From NCBI GenBank assembly GCA_041649955.1, contig JBAZMD010000009.1:1-28485 (forward strand): 28,485 bases of DNA, read 5' to 3'. The notes beneath the pieces were generated by a model. The model saw only the letters and a list, made by a program, of their open reading frames with translations, was not told the origin of the DNA and did no database searches. This DNA comes from JAQUPP01 sp041649955 (GTDB lineage Bacteria; Patescibacteriota; Patescibacteriia; UBA2591; JAQUPP01). The position numbers and the translations under genes were made by a program. Positions 1 to 6,866 of this stretch are shown in pieces; position 1 is the first letter of the stretch, and every line of letters begins with the position of its first letter.

Positions 1-503
1 CCTAAAATTTCGCTACCTGAAAAATTAGATGAATTAAATGAAGTAGATTGACCGTCAGTAACCTCTAGTCTGAATCCAGGCGTCATCGTTCCAATACCGA
101 CATAGCCGTTAGAATATTGAATTGTCATATGATCAGTTGCACCTGCTCGGAATCTCAGATCAGAGGCACTGTCATTGGTTGTATAAGTTCTCCATAAGTC
201 ATCAACTCCTTGAGTTAAAAGTTGGCCCATAGTAGCGCTATTATCCGGGCGGCGAACGCGAATATTTCCAGAATATATTTCAAATTTTTCTATTGGTGTT
301 GTTGTTCCAACACCTAAATTACCCAGCTTGCCCTGGCTGGTTGTGCCAATATTAATCGGCGCCGAAGCATTTCCGTCCGGCGGACTTAAAGTCGGCTCTG
401 TCCAAGCAAAAACAATTGTCGCGCTTACGCCGATAATTAAAATAGCGATAAAAAAACTTTTTATCAAAAATTTATTAGTTATCGCTTTATTGGAAATTTT
501 CAT
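1..503 (-). CDS. Exported repeat protein, 3' part outside the window (partial)
   Basis: The frame opens at the ATG at 503 and runs without a stop to the window edge, giving 167 residues of an unfinished protein. Residues 1-33 form a signal peptide or membrane anchor: a basic start (MKISNKAITNK), then a hydrophobic stretch ending near FAWTEP. After it comes a proline-rich segment and at least two GVGTxTP-like repeats (GVGTTTP near residue 65, GIGTMTP near 137). These resemble the beta-rich shafts of tail-fibre or S74-chaperone type proteins that are common in Parcubacteria. It lies downstream of four minor pseudopilin genes, so it may be a surface or pilus-associated protein, but that is inference from position. 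An AAGGA lies only one base before the ATG, closer than a working RBS normally is. The family assignment is tentative; the coding call is firm. Confidence 0.75.
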   Translation of the reverse strand, partial: MKISNKAITNKFLIKSFFIAILIIGVSATIVFAWTEPTLSPPDGNASAPINIGTTSQGKLGNLGVGTTTPIEKFEIYSGNIRVRRPDNSATMGQLLTQGVDDLWRTYTTNDSASDLRFRAGATDHMTIQYSNGYVGIGTMTPGFRLEVTDGQSTSFNSSNFSGSEIL

Positions 504-616
504 GTCCTTGAATTAAATTGTTAATTATTAAATTAACGGATTAACGGGTTCTTTAAAATTGGTTCATTTAAAATTTAATAGAAATTAGAAATTGAAAATT
601 AGAAATTTACTTCTTT

Positions 617-645
617 ATTATACCACAATATTATTTGTAAAGCAA
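617..645 (-). promoter_or_regulatory. Extended -10 promoter for the partial exported protein
   Basis: On the minus strand TTGCTT (640-645) is followed after 17 bases by TATAAT (617-622). A TG one base upstream of the TATAAT makes it an extended -10. The predicted start would leave a leader of about 105 nt, very A/T-rich and containing AATTTC-type repeats, before the ATG at 503. This would give the exported protein its own transcript, separate from the pseudopilin genes. Confidence 0.5.
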
Positions 646-676
646 TAATCTATCAAGACAAAGGTGGATATTTTCA

Positions 677-1510
677 TTATATCCCAAATTTCTGCCACTT
701 TGGATAATTGTCGTTTATCTGCCGTTCGTAGCCGCCATAAGATCCTATAGCGTTGATATTTACACCGATCGGCAGCGCAGTGGAAAGCGGCGCGATTGGT
801 TTTAAAAGATAAGTACCGGTTGCTCCGGAATTATTTATTCTGATCCGATAATATTTTGTTGTTGCGCTAAGAGCAATGTCTTGTCCGGTAAAATTTGGAT
901 AAAAAGTTTGGCTTTCCCCGGAAGAACACATTCTCGGTGTTCCGGAAGTCGTACATTCATAAACAATCAAATCACCCAAACCGCTGCCGCTTCGTTCAAC
1001 GCGCAAGGTTGTCGGATAAGTAACACCGTTTAAATCCAAATTTAGTTGAAAAGATTCGTCATATCCGAGAGTAGCAGATCCGAGAGTAAAAGACCAAGGA
1101 TTATTACCTCCGCCCGCATCACAGGTTGCGTCAGCGCAAATAATCGGCGAGCCCCCAGTGGGATTAGCCGTATCGGCCGCCACTCCGCCGGTCGCAATAT
1201 TATATTGAGCGCCATTTGAAAGCTCGCCGTCTATAATAGAATAAGTGAAAATGTCGGTATAATTTTTTAAAACCTGATAAATCGTTTTTTCAACCGCAGT
1301 TTCAGCGGCAAAAAAGGCTTTTTCAGAAACTTCAGCGCCTTTGACTATCTGCGTATGCCTGACAATAGTTTCACCAACAATAACCGTGCCTGTTAAAATA
1401 GAAGAAATAATCAAAAGAATTAAAATTATGGAAAGGCCTTGGTTGGAATTTGGTCCGCCAGCTGGCGGATTGGAATTTGGAATAAATTTTATTATATTTT
1501 TATTTTCCAT
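677..1510 (-). CDS. PilX/GspK-like minor pseudopilin
   Basis: The 277-residue protein has a short polar leader ending in QG (Gly25), then a hydrophobic helix at about 26-48, followed by a soluble beta-rich domain with several cysteines. That is the layout of a class III signal peptide with cleavage after Gly25. Residue +5 is Leu (L30) rather than Glu, which is characteristic of the PilX/GspK type that caps the pseudopilus. The motif FFAAETAVEK after the helix is typical of PilX-like proteins. Its position as the last of four minor pseudopilins (FimT-, PilV-, PilW-, PilX-like) supports the call. The leader is swollen by a palindromic element (positions 1443-1480), which puts PPAGGPNSN into it. 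The sequence itself is too divergent for certainty about subtype. Confidence 0.75.
   Translation of the reverse strand: MENKNIIKFIPNSNPPAGGPNSNQGLSIILILLIISSILTGTVIVGETIVRHTQIVKGAEVSEKAFFAAETAVEKTIYQVLKNYTDIFTYSIIDGELSNGAQYNIATGGVAADTANPTGGSPIICADATCDAGGGNNPWSFTLGSATLGYDESFQLNLDLNGVTYPTTLRVERSGSGLGDLIVYECTTSGTPRMCSSGESQTFYPNFTGQDIALSATTKYYRIRINNSGATGTYLLKPIAPLSTALPIGVNINAIGSYGGYERQINDNYPKWQKFGI
1443..1480. repeat. Palindromic element inside the PilX-like leader
   Basis: A perfect 16-base palindrome, TCCGCCAGCTGGCGGA (1454-1469), is flanked on both sides by the same 11 bases, TTGGAATTTGG (1443-1453 and 1470-1480). Palindrome plus one flank is 27 bases, nine codons, so the reading frame is kept. 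A 27-base stretch including the palindrome is identical to one at about 8912-8939 inside the GT2 gene, on the opposite strand. Confidence 0.85.
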
Positions 1511-1539
1511 ATTTTATGTTATTTTTTTATTTTCATTTT

Positions 1540-1575
1540 TTCTAAATTCTATATTCTAAATTCCAGATTCTATTT
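1540..1575. repeat. A/T-rich dispersed repeat, copy 1
   Basis: The 24 bases at 1540-1563, built from TTCTAAATTCTATAT and TCTAAATTC, recur exactly at 2650-2673, in each case in the spacer downstream of one pseudopilin gene and before the next. Related but looser copies lie at about 3866-3911 and 2212-2253. No gene or transcription signal explains the repetition. Confidence 0.7.
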
Positions 1576-2622
1576 CTTAAGTTCGTGTCTCTGGGGAACC
1601 GTCTGTTCAAGAATTATTTGTTTTTCACCCGGTTTCTCAATTAAAGATTTTAATTTTAAAATTATGGTAACCCGAGGATGAGTATAAATAACAGAACCTG
1701 CTGTAAAAGGATTAGTAGCCGGATTGATATAAAAATCAAGGCGCTCAACACCCAAATTAGCCATGGTAATGGTTTGATAATCATCACCCGTGGACGGACA
1801 ATCATTAGTTGTACAACTAATGCCTCTGCATATTTTTAGAACGCCTCTGTTTGCATTATTTGGATCAAGACATCTTTTATATCTGATTTTATTGGGGGTA
1901 GCGCTAAAATCCAACAAACATAATTTTGCCACTCTTAATGAACTATCATCTTCCACTTTTTTGGTACCCGTGTCTATGATTCCACAACCATTCCCGGCAC
2001 CATAACTGTCATAATCTATTTTGCTGGCCCGAATGTCTTTAACAATCAAACTCATAATATATTGCCCGTCTTCCTGAAGATTTAATTGCCCCAAACTTTT
2101 GCTGCGCGTGCCGATAATATTAATATAAATGCCAACTGCTGATAAGATCACTACTACTAAAATACTCAAAGAAATCAAAAGCTCAATGAGGGTGAATGCC
2201 TTGGTACTAGAATTTGGAATTTGGAATTTGGAATTTGGAATAGAATTTAGAATTAATCTGGATTTTTTAATAAAAGCATTTAATAATTTATGAACACTTA
2301 TTATTTGTCCAATAATTTCTCTAAACTCCACTTGATCTAAATATTTTAAATCTCGGGCTATCAAAAATTGATTTTGAATTTCAGTCAGTGAACCAAGAGC
2401 CATATAATAAAACTGTAATTTTTCTTTAAAACTTTGTCTGGAAAATCCTTCAGCGATATTAGACGTAATCGAAACCCCTGCTCGACGCATTTGATTTGTT
2501 AAACCAAAAAGTTCTTCTTTCGGAAATTTTTTAGTAATTTTATAAATCAATAAAATAAGTTTATGGCCTTCCTGCCACACTAATAAATCGGTGAATGATT
2601 TTATTATTGTTCTTTCTTCCAT
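1570..2622 (-). CDS. Four-helix-bundle (S23/IVS-type) protein fused to a PilW-like pseudopilin
   Basis: One open frame of 350 residues holds two unrelated parts. Residues 1-122 carry the signature of the four-helix-bundle family found in 23S rRNA intervening sequences (LLVWQ, FPKEELFGL, QMRRAGVSITSNIAEG). Residues 123-141 are low-complexity linker (IPNSKFQIPNSS) encoded by an A/T repeat. Residues 142-165 are a canonical pseudopilin start, KA followed by FTLIELL, with Glu147 at +5 and a hydrophobic helix; the rest is a PilW-like soluble domain with several cysteines. No ATG, GTG or TTG codon lies between the two parts, so the pilin can only be translated from the bundle's start unless a non-standard start is used. 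Cleavage would have to follow Ala142 instead of the usual Gly. The position between PilV- and PilX-like genes supports the PilW-like call. Confidence 0.8.
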   Translation of the reverse strand: MEERTIIKSFTDLLVWQEGHKLILLIYKITKKFPKEELFGLTNQMRRAGVSITSNIAEGFSRQSFKEKLQFYYMALGSLTEIQNQFLIARDLKYLDQVEFREIIGQIISVHKLLNAFIKKSRLILNSIPNSKFQIPNSSTKAFTLIELLISLSILVVVILSAVGIYINIIGTRSKSLGQLNLQEDGQYIMSLIVKDIRASKIDYDSYGAGNGCGIIDTGTKKVEDDSSLRVAKLCLLDFSATPNKIRYKRCLDPNNANRGVLKICRGISCTTNDCPSTGDDYQTITMANLGVERLDFYINPATNPFTAGSVIYTHPRVTIILKLKSLIEKPGEKQIILEQTVPQRHELKK

Positions 2623-2677
2623 ATTTTAAATTATTTGTTTTGTTCCAAATTCTAAATTCTATATTCTAAATTCTATT
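2212..2677 (-). mobile_element. Putative four-helix-bundle insertion unit
   Basis: The bundle-coding part (about 2257-2622) is bracketed by A/T-rich repeats. A 15-base sequence, AATAGAATTTAGAAT, lies at 2239-2253 and its exact reverse complement at 2663-2677, so the two ends are inverted relative to each other. The 3' side also has four tandem GGAATTT-type units (2216-2240). Bundle genes of this family are known as insertions in 23S rRNA genes and are scattered in CPR genomes. Here the unit has landed in the leader of a pseudopilin gene. The exact boundaries are uncertain because the same repeats occur elsewhere in the window. Confidence 0.45.
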
Positions 2678-2678
2678 T

Positions 2679-3212
2679 TTATCTCCAGTCTGTTAAATGA
2701 GTTTCAAGTTCAATACTATGAGGTCTTCCCCTTTCCGTCCAATAGACGGTGGAGGTAATTATTTTTTCACAATCTCCGGGAAGAGCAGGACAATTGCCGC
2801 CTAAAGCATCACCGCTTGAAATATTAATTAATCTGCGATAAATCGTTAATGTATTACTGCCAGAATCACGAGTATAAACATCATTACTGGTTATATAAAG
2901 AATGCAATTATTGCATAAATCAATTGTAGCGGAATCAGCCGCGGTTAAGCTAGAGTCGTCATAATCAACAATCCAATTGCCGTTTGTCATACCATAAGGC
3001 CAAATTTGTTCCGGATCTAATCTTTGACTGCTCCTGACGGCATTAATAATTTCAATTCCTTCACGAGCTAAATTTGTCGCTACCACTCTTTCCGATGTTT
3101 GCCCGCTCAGCATTAAATTGCTTAATCCTACAGCTAAAATAGCCACTATGGCAACCGTAATCATGCCAATGGCGACAATGGTTTCAATTAAACTCTGGGC
3201 ATTGCGTTTCAT
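2679..3212 (-). CDS. PilV-like minor pseudopilin
   Basis: This 177-residue protein starts MKRNA then QSLIE, i.e. a five-residue basic leader, likely cleavage after Ala5, and Glu10 at +5 of the mature protein. A hydrophobic helix (residues 11-32) follows, then the sequence NLAREGIEIINAVR, a hallmark of PilV/GspI-like proteins. The C-terminal domain contains two cysteine pairs (DLCNNC, NCPALPGDC) that could form disulfides outside the cell. It sits between the FimT-like and PilW-like genes, matching the fimT-pilV-pilW-pilX order of minor-pilin operons. Minor pseudopilins prime pilus assembly and can help in DNA uptake. No Shine-Dalgarno site is visible. Confidence 0.8.
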   Translation of the reverse strand: MKRNAQSLIETIVAIGMITVAIVAILAVGLSNLMLSGQTSERVVATNLAREGIEIINAVRSSQRLDPEQIWPYGMTNGNWIVDYDDSSLTAADSATIDLCNNCILYITSNDVYTRDSGSNTLTIYRRLINISSGDALGGNCPALPGDCEKIITSTVYWTERGRPHSIELETHLTDWR

Positions 3213-3252
3213 AACTTAAAATTTAAAATTAATCCTTTCTAAATTATCATTG

Positions 3253-3792
3253 CTACAGCGATTTAAAAACATCAACTTCGCCATAAGCCTTAACCCTCAC
3301 ATAAGCATTTAAATTTTCTTGAGTTTGATTAAGAATTATCGTTGTCGGGAGCGTCCCGTTTACATAAATCGTGCCCTGAGGTGGAGTAAAAATTATGGTC
3401 GTTCCTGTCGGACTCGCTTCCACATACTGAGTAAAATCAAAAGATTGAATAACCGTATCTTCGTCTTCATATAAATGACTAGAGCCCAAATTATCATTAA
3501 CAAAAAGTTTATAAGAATTAGTAGTAATATAAACGCCGTAACCATCATCCGGCCTAACTCCGCCAATTTGCTGACCGCTCAATGACATCATTTGAGCTTG
3601 CTTGATAATTCCGGCTAATTTTTCCGCGTCAGAATTAATATTTACGGAACGGCCGCCGCTTCTCATATTGGCAAAAACCATTCCGGCAATCAAAGCAGTA
3701 ATACTGACAACAATAATAAGTTCAATAAGGGTGAAACCGCACTTGCTGGAATATTGATCTTTAATTTTTAATTTATAATTTATAATTTTCAT
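3253..3792 (-). CDS. FimT/GspH-like minor pseudopilin
   Basis: The 179-residue protein has a 19-residue basic leader ending in CG, then FTLIELIIVVS. Cleavage is predicted between Gly19 and Phe20, with Glu24 at +5, the textbook class III signal. The mature part follows the GspH/FimT pattern: helix to about residue 42, then an N-terminal AEKLAGIIKQAQMMSLS segment, then beta strands. The first codons (MKIINYKLKIK) are written by an A/T repeat of the kind found in the neighbouring spacers, so the true start could be slightly further in, but no alternative ATG exists before the cleavage site. It is the first of the minor pseudopilins downstream of the prepilin peptidase that would process it. Confidence 0.85.
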   Translation of the reverse strand: MKIINYKLKIKDQYSSKCGFTLIELIIVVSITALIAGMVFANMRSGGRSVNINSDAEKLAGIIKQAQMMSLSGQQIGGVRPDDGYGVYITTNSYKLFVNDNLGSSHLYEDEDTVIQSFDFTQYVEASPTGTTIIFTPPQGTIYVNGTLPTTIILNQTQENLNAYVRVKAYGEVDVFKSL

Positions 3793-3908
3793 TAAATTTT
3801 TAATGACTTAATTTTAAAATTGAAAATTGAAAATTTAAAAAACGGATTTATCGGCAATTTTATTTTCCGTATTCCACATTCTATTTTCTACTCTCTATTT
3901 TCTAAATT

Positions 3909-4655
3909 CTAATATAGGTACCAATCAATTATTTGCTGTCCGTAAAAAATTGCAATAAACGTGCCGATGGCCAAAAACGGCCCCAATGGAATCATACTTT
4001 TCATCCCTTTCTTTTTACCAATCAATAAAATTAAACTGATTAAAGTGCCGACAATGTATGAAACAAAAATTGCCACTGCCAATTGCGGCCAATTTCCCAA
4101 AGCCATGCCCATAAAAATGCCGATTCTGTAATCGCCCAGCCCAACTCCCTTGCCTTTGGTTATCCAATATTGAAGAAGGAAAAAAATAACAGCGATTAAA
4201 ACAGTTAAAAATATTCTGATTGCCGAATAACCGAGTAATAAATCCAAAATAAAAATTATGCCGGCCGAAGGCAGAAGAACAATATCTTCAATTTCGAGAT
4301 ATTTAAAATCATAAACAAAAGTAAAAATCAAAACGGCTAGAATAATCCAATAACGGAAAAGCGAAATTAAAGAATACGAATTCAAGGCGGCGAATAAAAA
4401 CAACAAACCGGTTGTCAATTCAACAATCGGATATTGCCAAGAAATTTTTTGATGGCAATGACGGCAATGCCCTTTTAAAAAAATAAAACTTAAAACGGGA
4501 ATATTGTCATGCCAAGCGATTTGATGTCCGCAATCCGAACAAACAGAGCGCCCGAGGATTGATTTTTTAATATGCAAACGCCAAATTAAGCAGTTTAAAA
4601 AACTGCCGATTGCCAAGCCAAAAATAAAGCTAAAAAACCAATAGAAAAAATACAT
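3909..4655 (-). CDS. pilD: Prepilin peptidase / leader peptidase (A24 family)
   Basis: This membrane aspartyl protease cleaves the leader of type IV prepilins and usually N-methylates the new first residue. The 248-residue length is normal. The N-terminal cytoplasmic domain has GSFLNCLIWRL and two CxxC pairs (Cys39/42 and Cys64/67) that would bind zinc, with NIPVLSFIFLKG and YPIVELTTG between and after them as in the family. The two catalytic aspartates are in VYDFKYLEIED and in GLGDYRIG, the GxGD motif. About seven to eight hydrophobic segments are visible. It lies directly upstream of four pseudopilin genes, its likely substrates, and 33 bases downstream of a membrane glycosyltransferase. 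Confidence 0.95.
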   Translation of the reverse strand: MYFFYWFFSFIFGLAIGSFLNCLIWRLHIKKSILGRSVCSDCGHQIAWHDNIPVLSFIFLKGHCRHCHQKISWQYPIVELTTGLLFLFAALNSYSLISLFRYWIILAVLIFTFVYDFKYLEIEDIVLLPSAGIIFILDLLLGYSAIRIFLTVLIAVIFFLLQYWITKGKGVGLGDYRIGIFMGMALGNWPQLAVAIFVSYIVGTLISLILLIGKKKGMKSMIPLGPFLAIGTFIAIFYGQQIIDWYLY

Positions 4656-4688
4656 AATAGCTTAATCTTAACAAATTTTCCCTAAAAA

Positions 4689-6044
4689 TCATAGGTCTTT
4701 TTCTGAATCTTTCATTAATAAACCGGCTAAAAAAACGGTTAAGGGCATAATAACCAATAAATTTCGGCTGCTGGCCGTAGCGTCTACCACATTTTGATAG
4801 GCAGAAGTAAAAAGATAAATAAGTAAAAAGCCGGCTGAAACGCCAAAAATAATTAAAAATAAATAGATATTGGGCCTGCTGAAAACTTTTCGCCAATTTA
4901 AAATTAAAATTATCATAAAAATACCCAGCCAAAGATGAAAAGAATGGAAAATAAATAATTGTTCAAAAAGTTTAGAAAAAATTTCCGGATGAAAACTACT
5001 TAACGATATCGCACCCGGAGAAGCATTGCTATAACCGAAATTAAAAATTTTTTTAAAAAGAAACCAGGGCAGAAAAAATAAAGAATAACAAAAAATAAAC
5101 AACAAATAACTTTTAATTTCTTTAGTTTTCCTTTCCCTGAACAAATAAATTAAAAAAACAATTAAAAGGACAAGCGCCAAGATTAATCCTTCATTTTTGA
5201 CCCAAGTTGTCAATCCGGCAAAAATTCCGGCCATAATCAGGTCGGTTTTGTTTTTATTTCTAAAATATTTAAACAGAGAAATAGCAGCTATGGTAAAATA
5301 AAAAGCCAAAGGCAAATCGCAATAAGCGTTAAAACCGTGATAAACAAATAATGGCAGAGTTGATAAAAAAGTGGTAAAAATCAGAGCATTTTGACGACTA
5401 GTTTCTTCGCTTAAACTTAAATAAACAAAACCGATTAAAGCCAAAAAATAAAAAGCGAAAATTATATTCACCAAAACATCATTTACCTGACCCATGCCGA
5501 AATAAGTCCAAGCCATTAATAAAGGAATGTGAGGCGGATAATTAATATGCGAATCACCGCCTAAAAATAAATTAGAATCCAAATTGAAAAAGTTTTTATT
5601 TTCATAAAAAATCATTTTTGCCTTAAGGCCGTAATTGGCTACGGCGTCAAAATTTATAATCGGCCGCAGCATGCTGGTGGAAAAAACATAAAAAATCTGA
5701 AAAAGAATGACTAAAATCAAAATCACTTCCAGCCAATTCAAATTAAGGCGGCGCATTTGAATTTTCGGCATTTTCCAACGCTTGCCCAAGAATATGTAAA
5801 ATATTAAAATCAAACCGGCCAAAATTGAAATCAAAATTATAAAATATTTAATGGGCAAATTTAAAAAGCCTCCAAAAAACATTAAAAAAGTAAGTATTCC
5901 GGTGCCCAAGCCAAAAGACAAAATCATTAATTTGAAAAAATTTGATTTTTCGTTTTGACCTATTAATGGCCTTAAAATACCCCAGCCCAATAAACCGGGA
6001 ATGAATAAAAATAAAACTAATTTCAATAAATTCATAAGATTCAT
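4689..6044 (-). CDS. GT39-type membrane glycosyltransferase
   Basis: The 451-residue protein is strongly hydrophobic with about ten to twelve membrane segments and one large extracytoplasmic loop after the third or fourth. That loop carries FDAVANY (Asp133) and HINYPPHIP (about 167-174), which match the acidic and YPP-type motifs of the PMT_2/ArnT-like family; WVKNEG follows later. Such enzymes move a sugar from a polyprenyl-phosphate donor to a protein or lipid on the outer face. The first acidic site is DA rather than DE or DD, so activity or substrate may differ. It lies between another surface-glycosylation gene and the prepilin peptidase, which makes pilin or S-layer glycosylation a reasonable guess. 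Start chosen at 6044; Met4 is an alternative. Confidence 0.75.
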   Translation of the reverse strand: MNLMNLLKLVLFLFIPGLLGWGILRPLIGQNEKSNFFKLMILSFGLGTGILTFLMFFGGFLNLPIKYFIILISILAGLILIFYIFLGKRWKMPKIQMRRLNLNWLEVILILVILFQIFYVFSTSMLRPIINFDAVANYGLKAKMIFYENKNFFNLDSNLFLGGDSHINYPPHIPLLMAWTYFGMGQVNDVLVNIIFAFYFLALIGFVYLSLSEETSRQNALIFTTFLSTLPLFVYHGFNAYCDLPLAFYFTIAAISLFKYFRNKNKTDLIMAGIFAGLTTWVKNEGLILALVLLIVFLIYLFRERKTKEIKSYLLFIFCYSLFFLPWFLFKKIFNFGYSNASPGAISLSSFHPEIFSKLFEQLFIFHSFHLWLGIFMIILILNWRKVFSRPNIYLFLIIFGVSAGFLLIYLFTSAYQNVVDATASSRNLLVIMPLTVFLAGLLMKDSEKDL

Positions 6045-6071
6045 ATTTATTTAAGTTCTTCTTTGCTTATA

Positions 6072-6236
6072 GCGAATTTCGCCTGAACGATATCGCGGAA
6101 AAGCCTTAGAAAATTAAGGAGTTTTATTGAAAAATTCATCTGTTTGACGACCTATTCGGGAGGAGTTATAAATTTTTCAGAATAAAACGAGCATAATTTT
6201 CAAGGATTTGGAGCGTTGAGTGAAGGCGAATTTCGC
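6072..6236. repeat. Segment bounded by direct copies of GCGAATTTCGC
   Basis: The near-palindromic 11-mer GCGAATTTCGC occurs at 6072-6082 and again in the same orientation at 6226-6236, 154 bases apart. The second copy lies inside the last codons of the gene at 6200-6865. The stretch between them is richer in G/C than the neighbouring spacers and carries no intact gene, though short open stretches exist on the minus strand. It may be a dispersed repeat that replaced the native end of the upstream gene. Confidence 0.35.
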
Positions 6237-6865
6237 GTCATTTTTAAAATAAATTTATTAGGCGCAAATTCGCGATATTTTTCAAAATTTTCAGGTATTT
6301 CTTTTATTTCCAAATTAAAAACAAGAATATAATCCGCCTTGGATAAATCAACTGTTTCAACTTGTAATTTTGGGTAAAGCCAATATTTTGCCCAAAATTT
6401 TATAGTACTTTGATCTGGCAAAAAATAAGCGGTTTCCCCAACAGGAATTTCTTTTTGAGCAAATTGCAAAAAATCATATAAATCATACCAATTTGGCGGC
6501 AAATCTACTGACTGCATTACTCTTATTGTTAAATTAGTGCGCTTGGTGGCAAAATTTTGCCCGAATAATTCTTTAAAATCTTTTTTTAACAATCCCGCCT
6601 CAATACTGAACCATCTCAGAGAAGTAATCAGCCAAAAAATCAGCAAAAAATATAAAAAAGTTTTATTAAAATTTATTTTGCGGCGATATTTGATGACAAA
6701 AATTCCGCTAAAAATAAGAATTAAAGCAATAACCAAAATAATAATGAAATAAAAAAATAAGTAATCAAAAATTCCGGCAATATTATGCGCCGGAATGACG
6801 TTAATATAATAATATTGCTCAATCGGCAATTGGAAATAATTTTTAAAAAATTCAATAAAATTCAT
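6200..6865 (-). CDS. Membrane protein of unknown function in the glycosyltransferase cluster
   Basis: I do not recognise a named family. The 221-residue protein has two strong membrane segments (about 34-59 and 69-86), the second followed by WFSIEAGLLKK, and a soluble C-terminal half of about 130 residues. That half contains PPNWYDLYDFLQFAQKEIP, AYFLPDQSTIKFWAKYWLYPK and ADYILVFN, a pattern resembling the C-terminal extracytoplasmic part of GT39-type enzymes, where a sugar-binding or interaction domain follows the membrane core. It starts one base after the end of the large GT39-type gene, so the two are surely co-transcribed and may act together. The last dozen residues (after KMTR) are encoded by a repeat-bounded segment and may not be native. 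It ends in TGA. Confidence 0.65.
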   Translation of the reverse strand: MNFIEFFKNYFQLPIEQYYYINVIPAHNIAGIFDYLFFYFIIILVIALILIFSGIFVIKYRRKINFNKTFLYFLLIFWLITSLRWFSIEAGLLKKDFKELFGQNFATKRTNLTIRVMQSVDLPPNWYDLYDFLQFAQKEIPVGETAYFLPDQSTIKFWAKYWLYPKLQVETVDLSKADYILVFNLEIKEIPENFEKYREFAPNKFILKMTRNSPSLNAPNP

Positions 6866-6866
6866 T

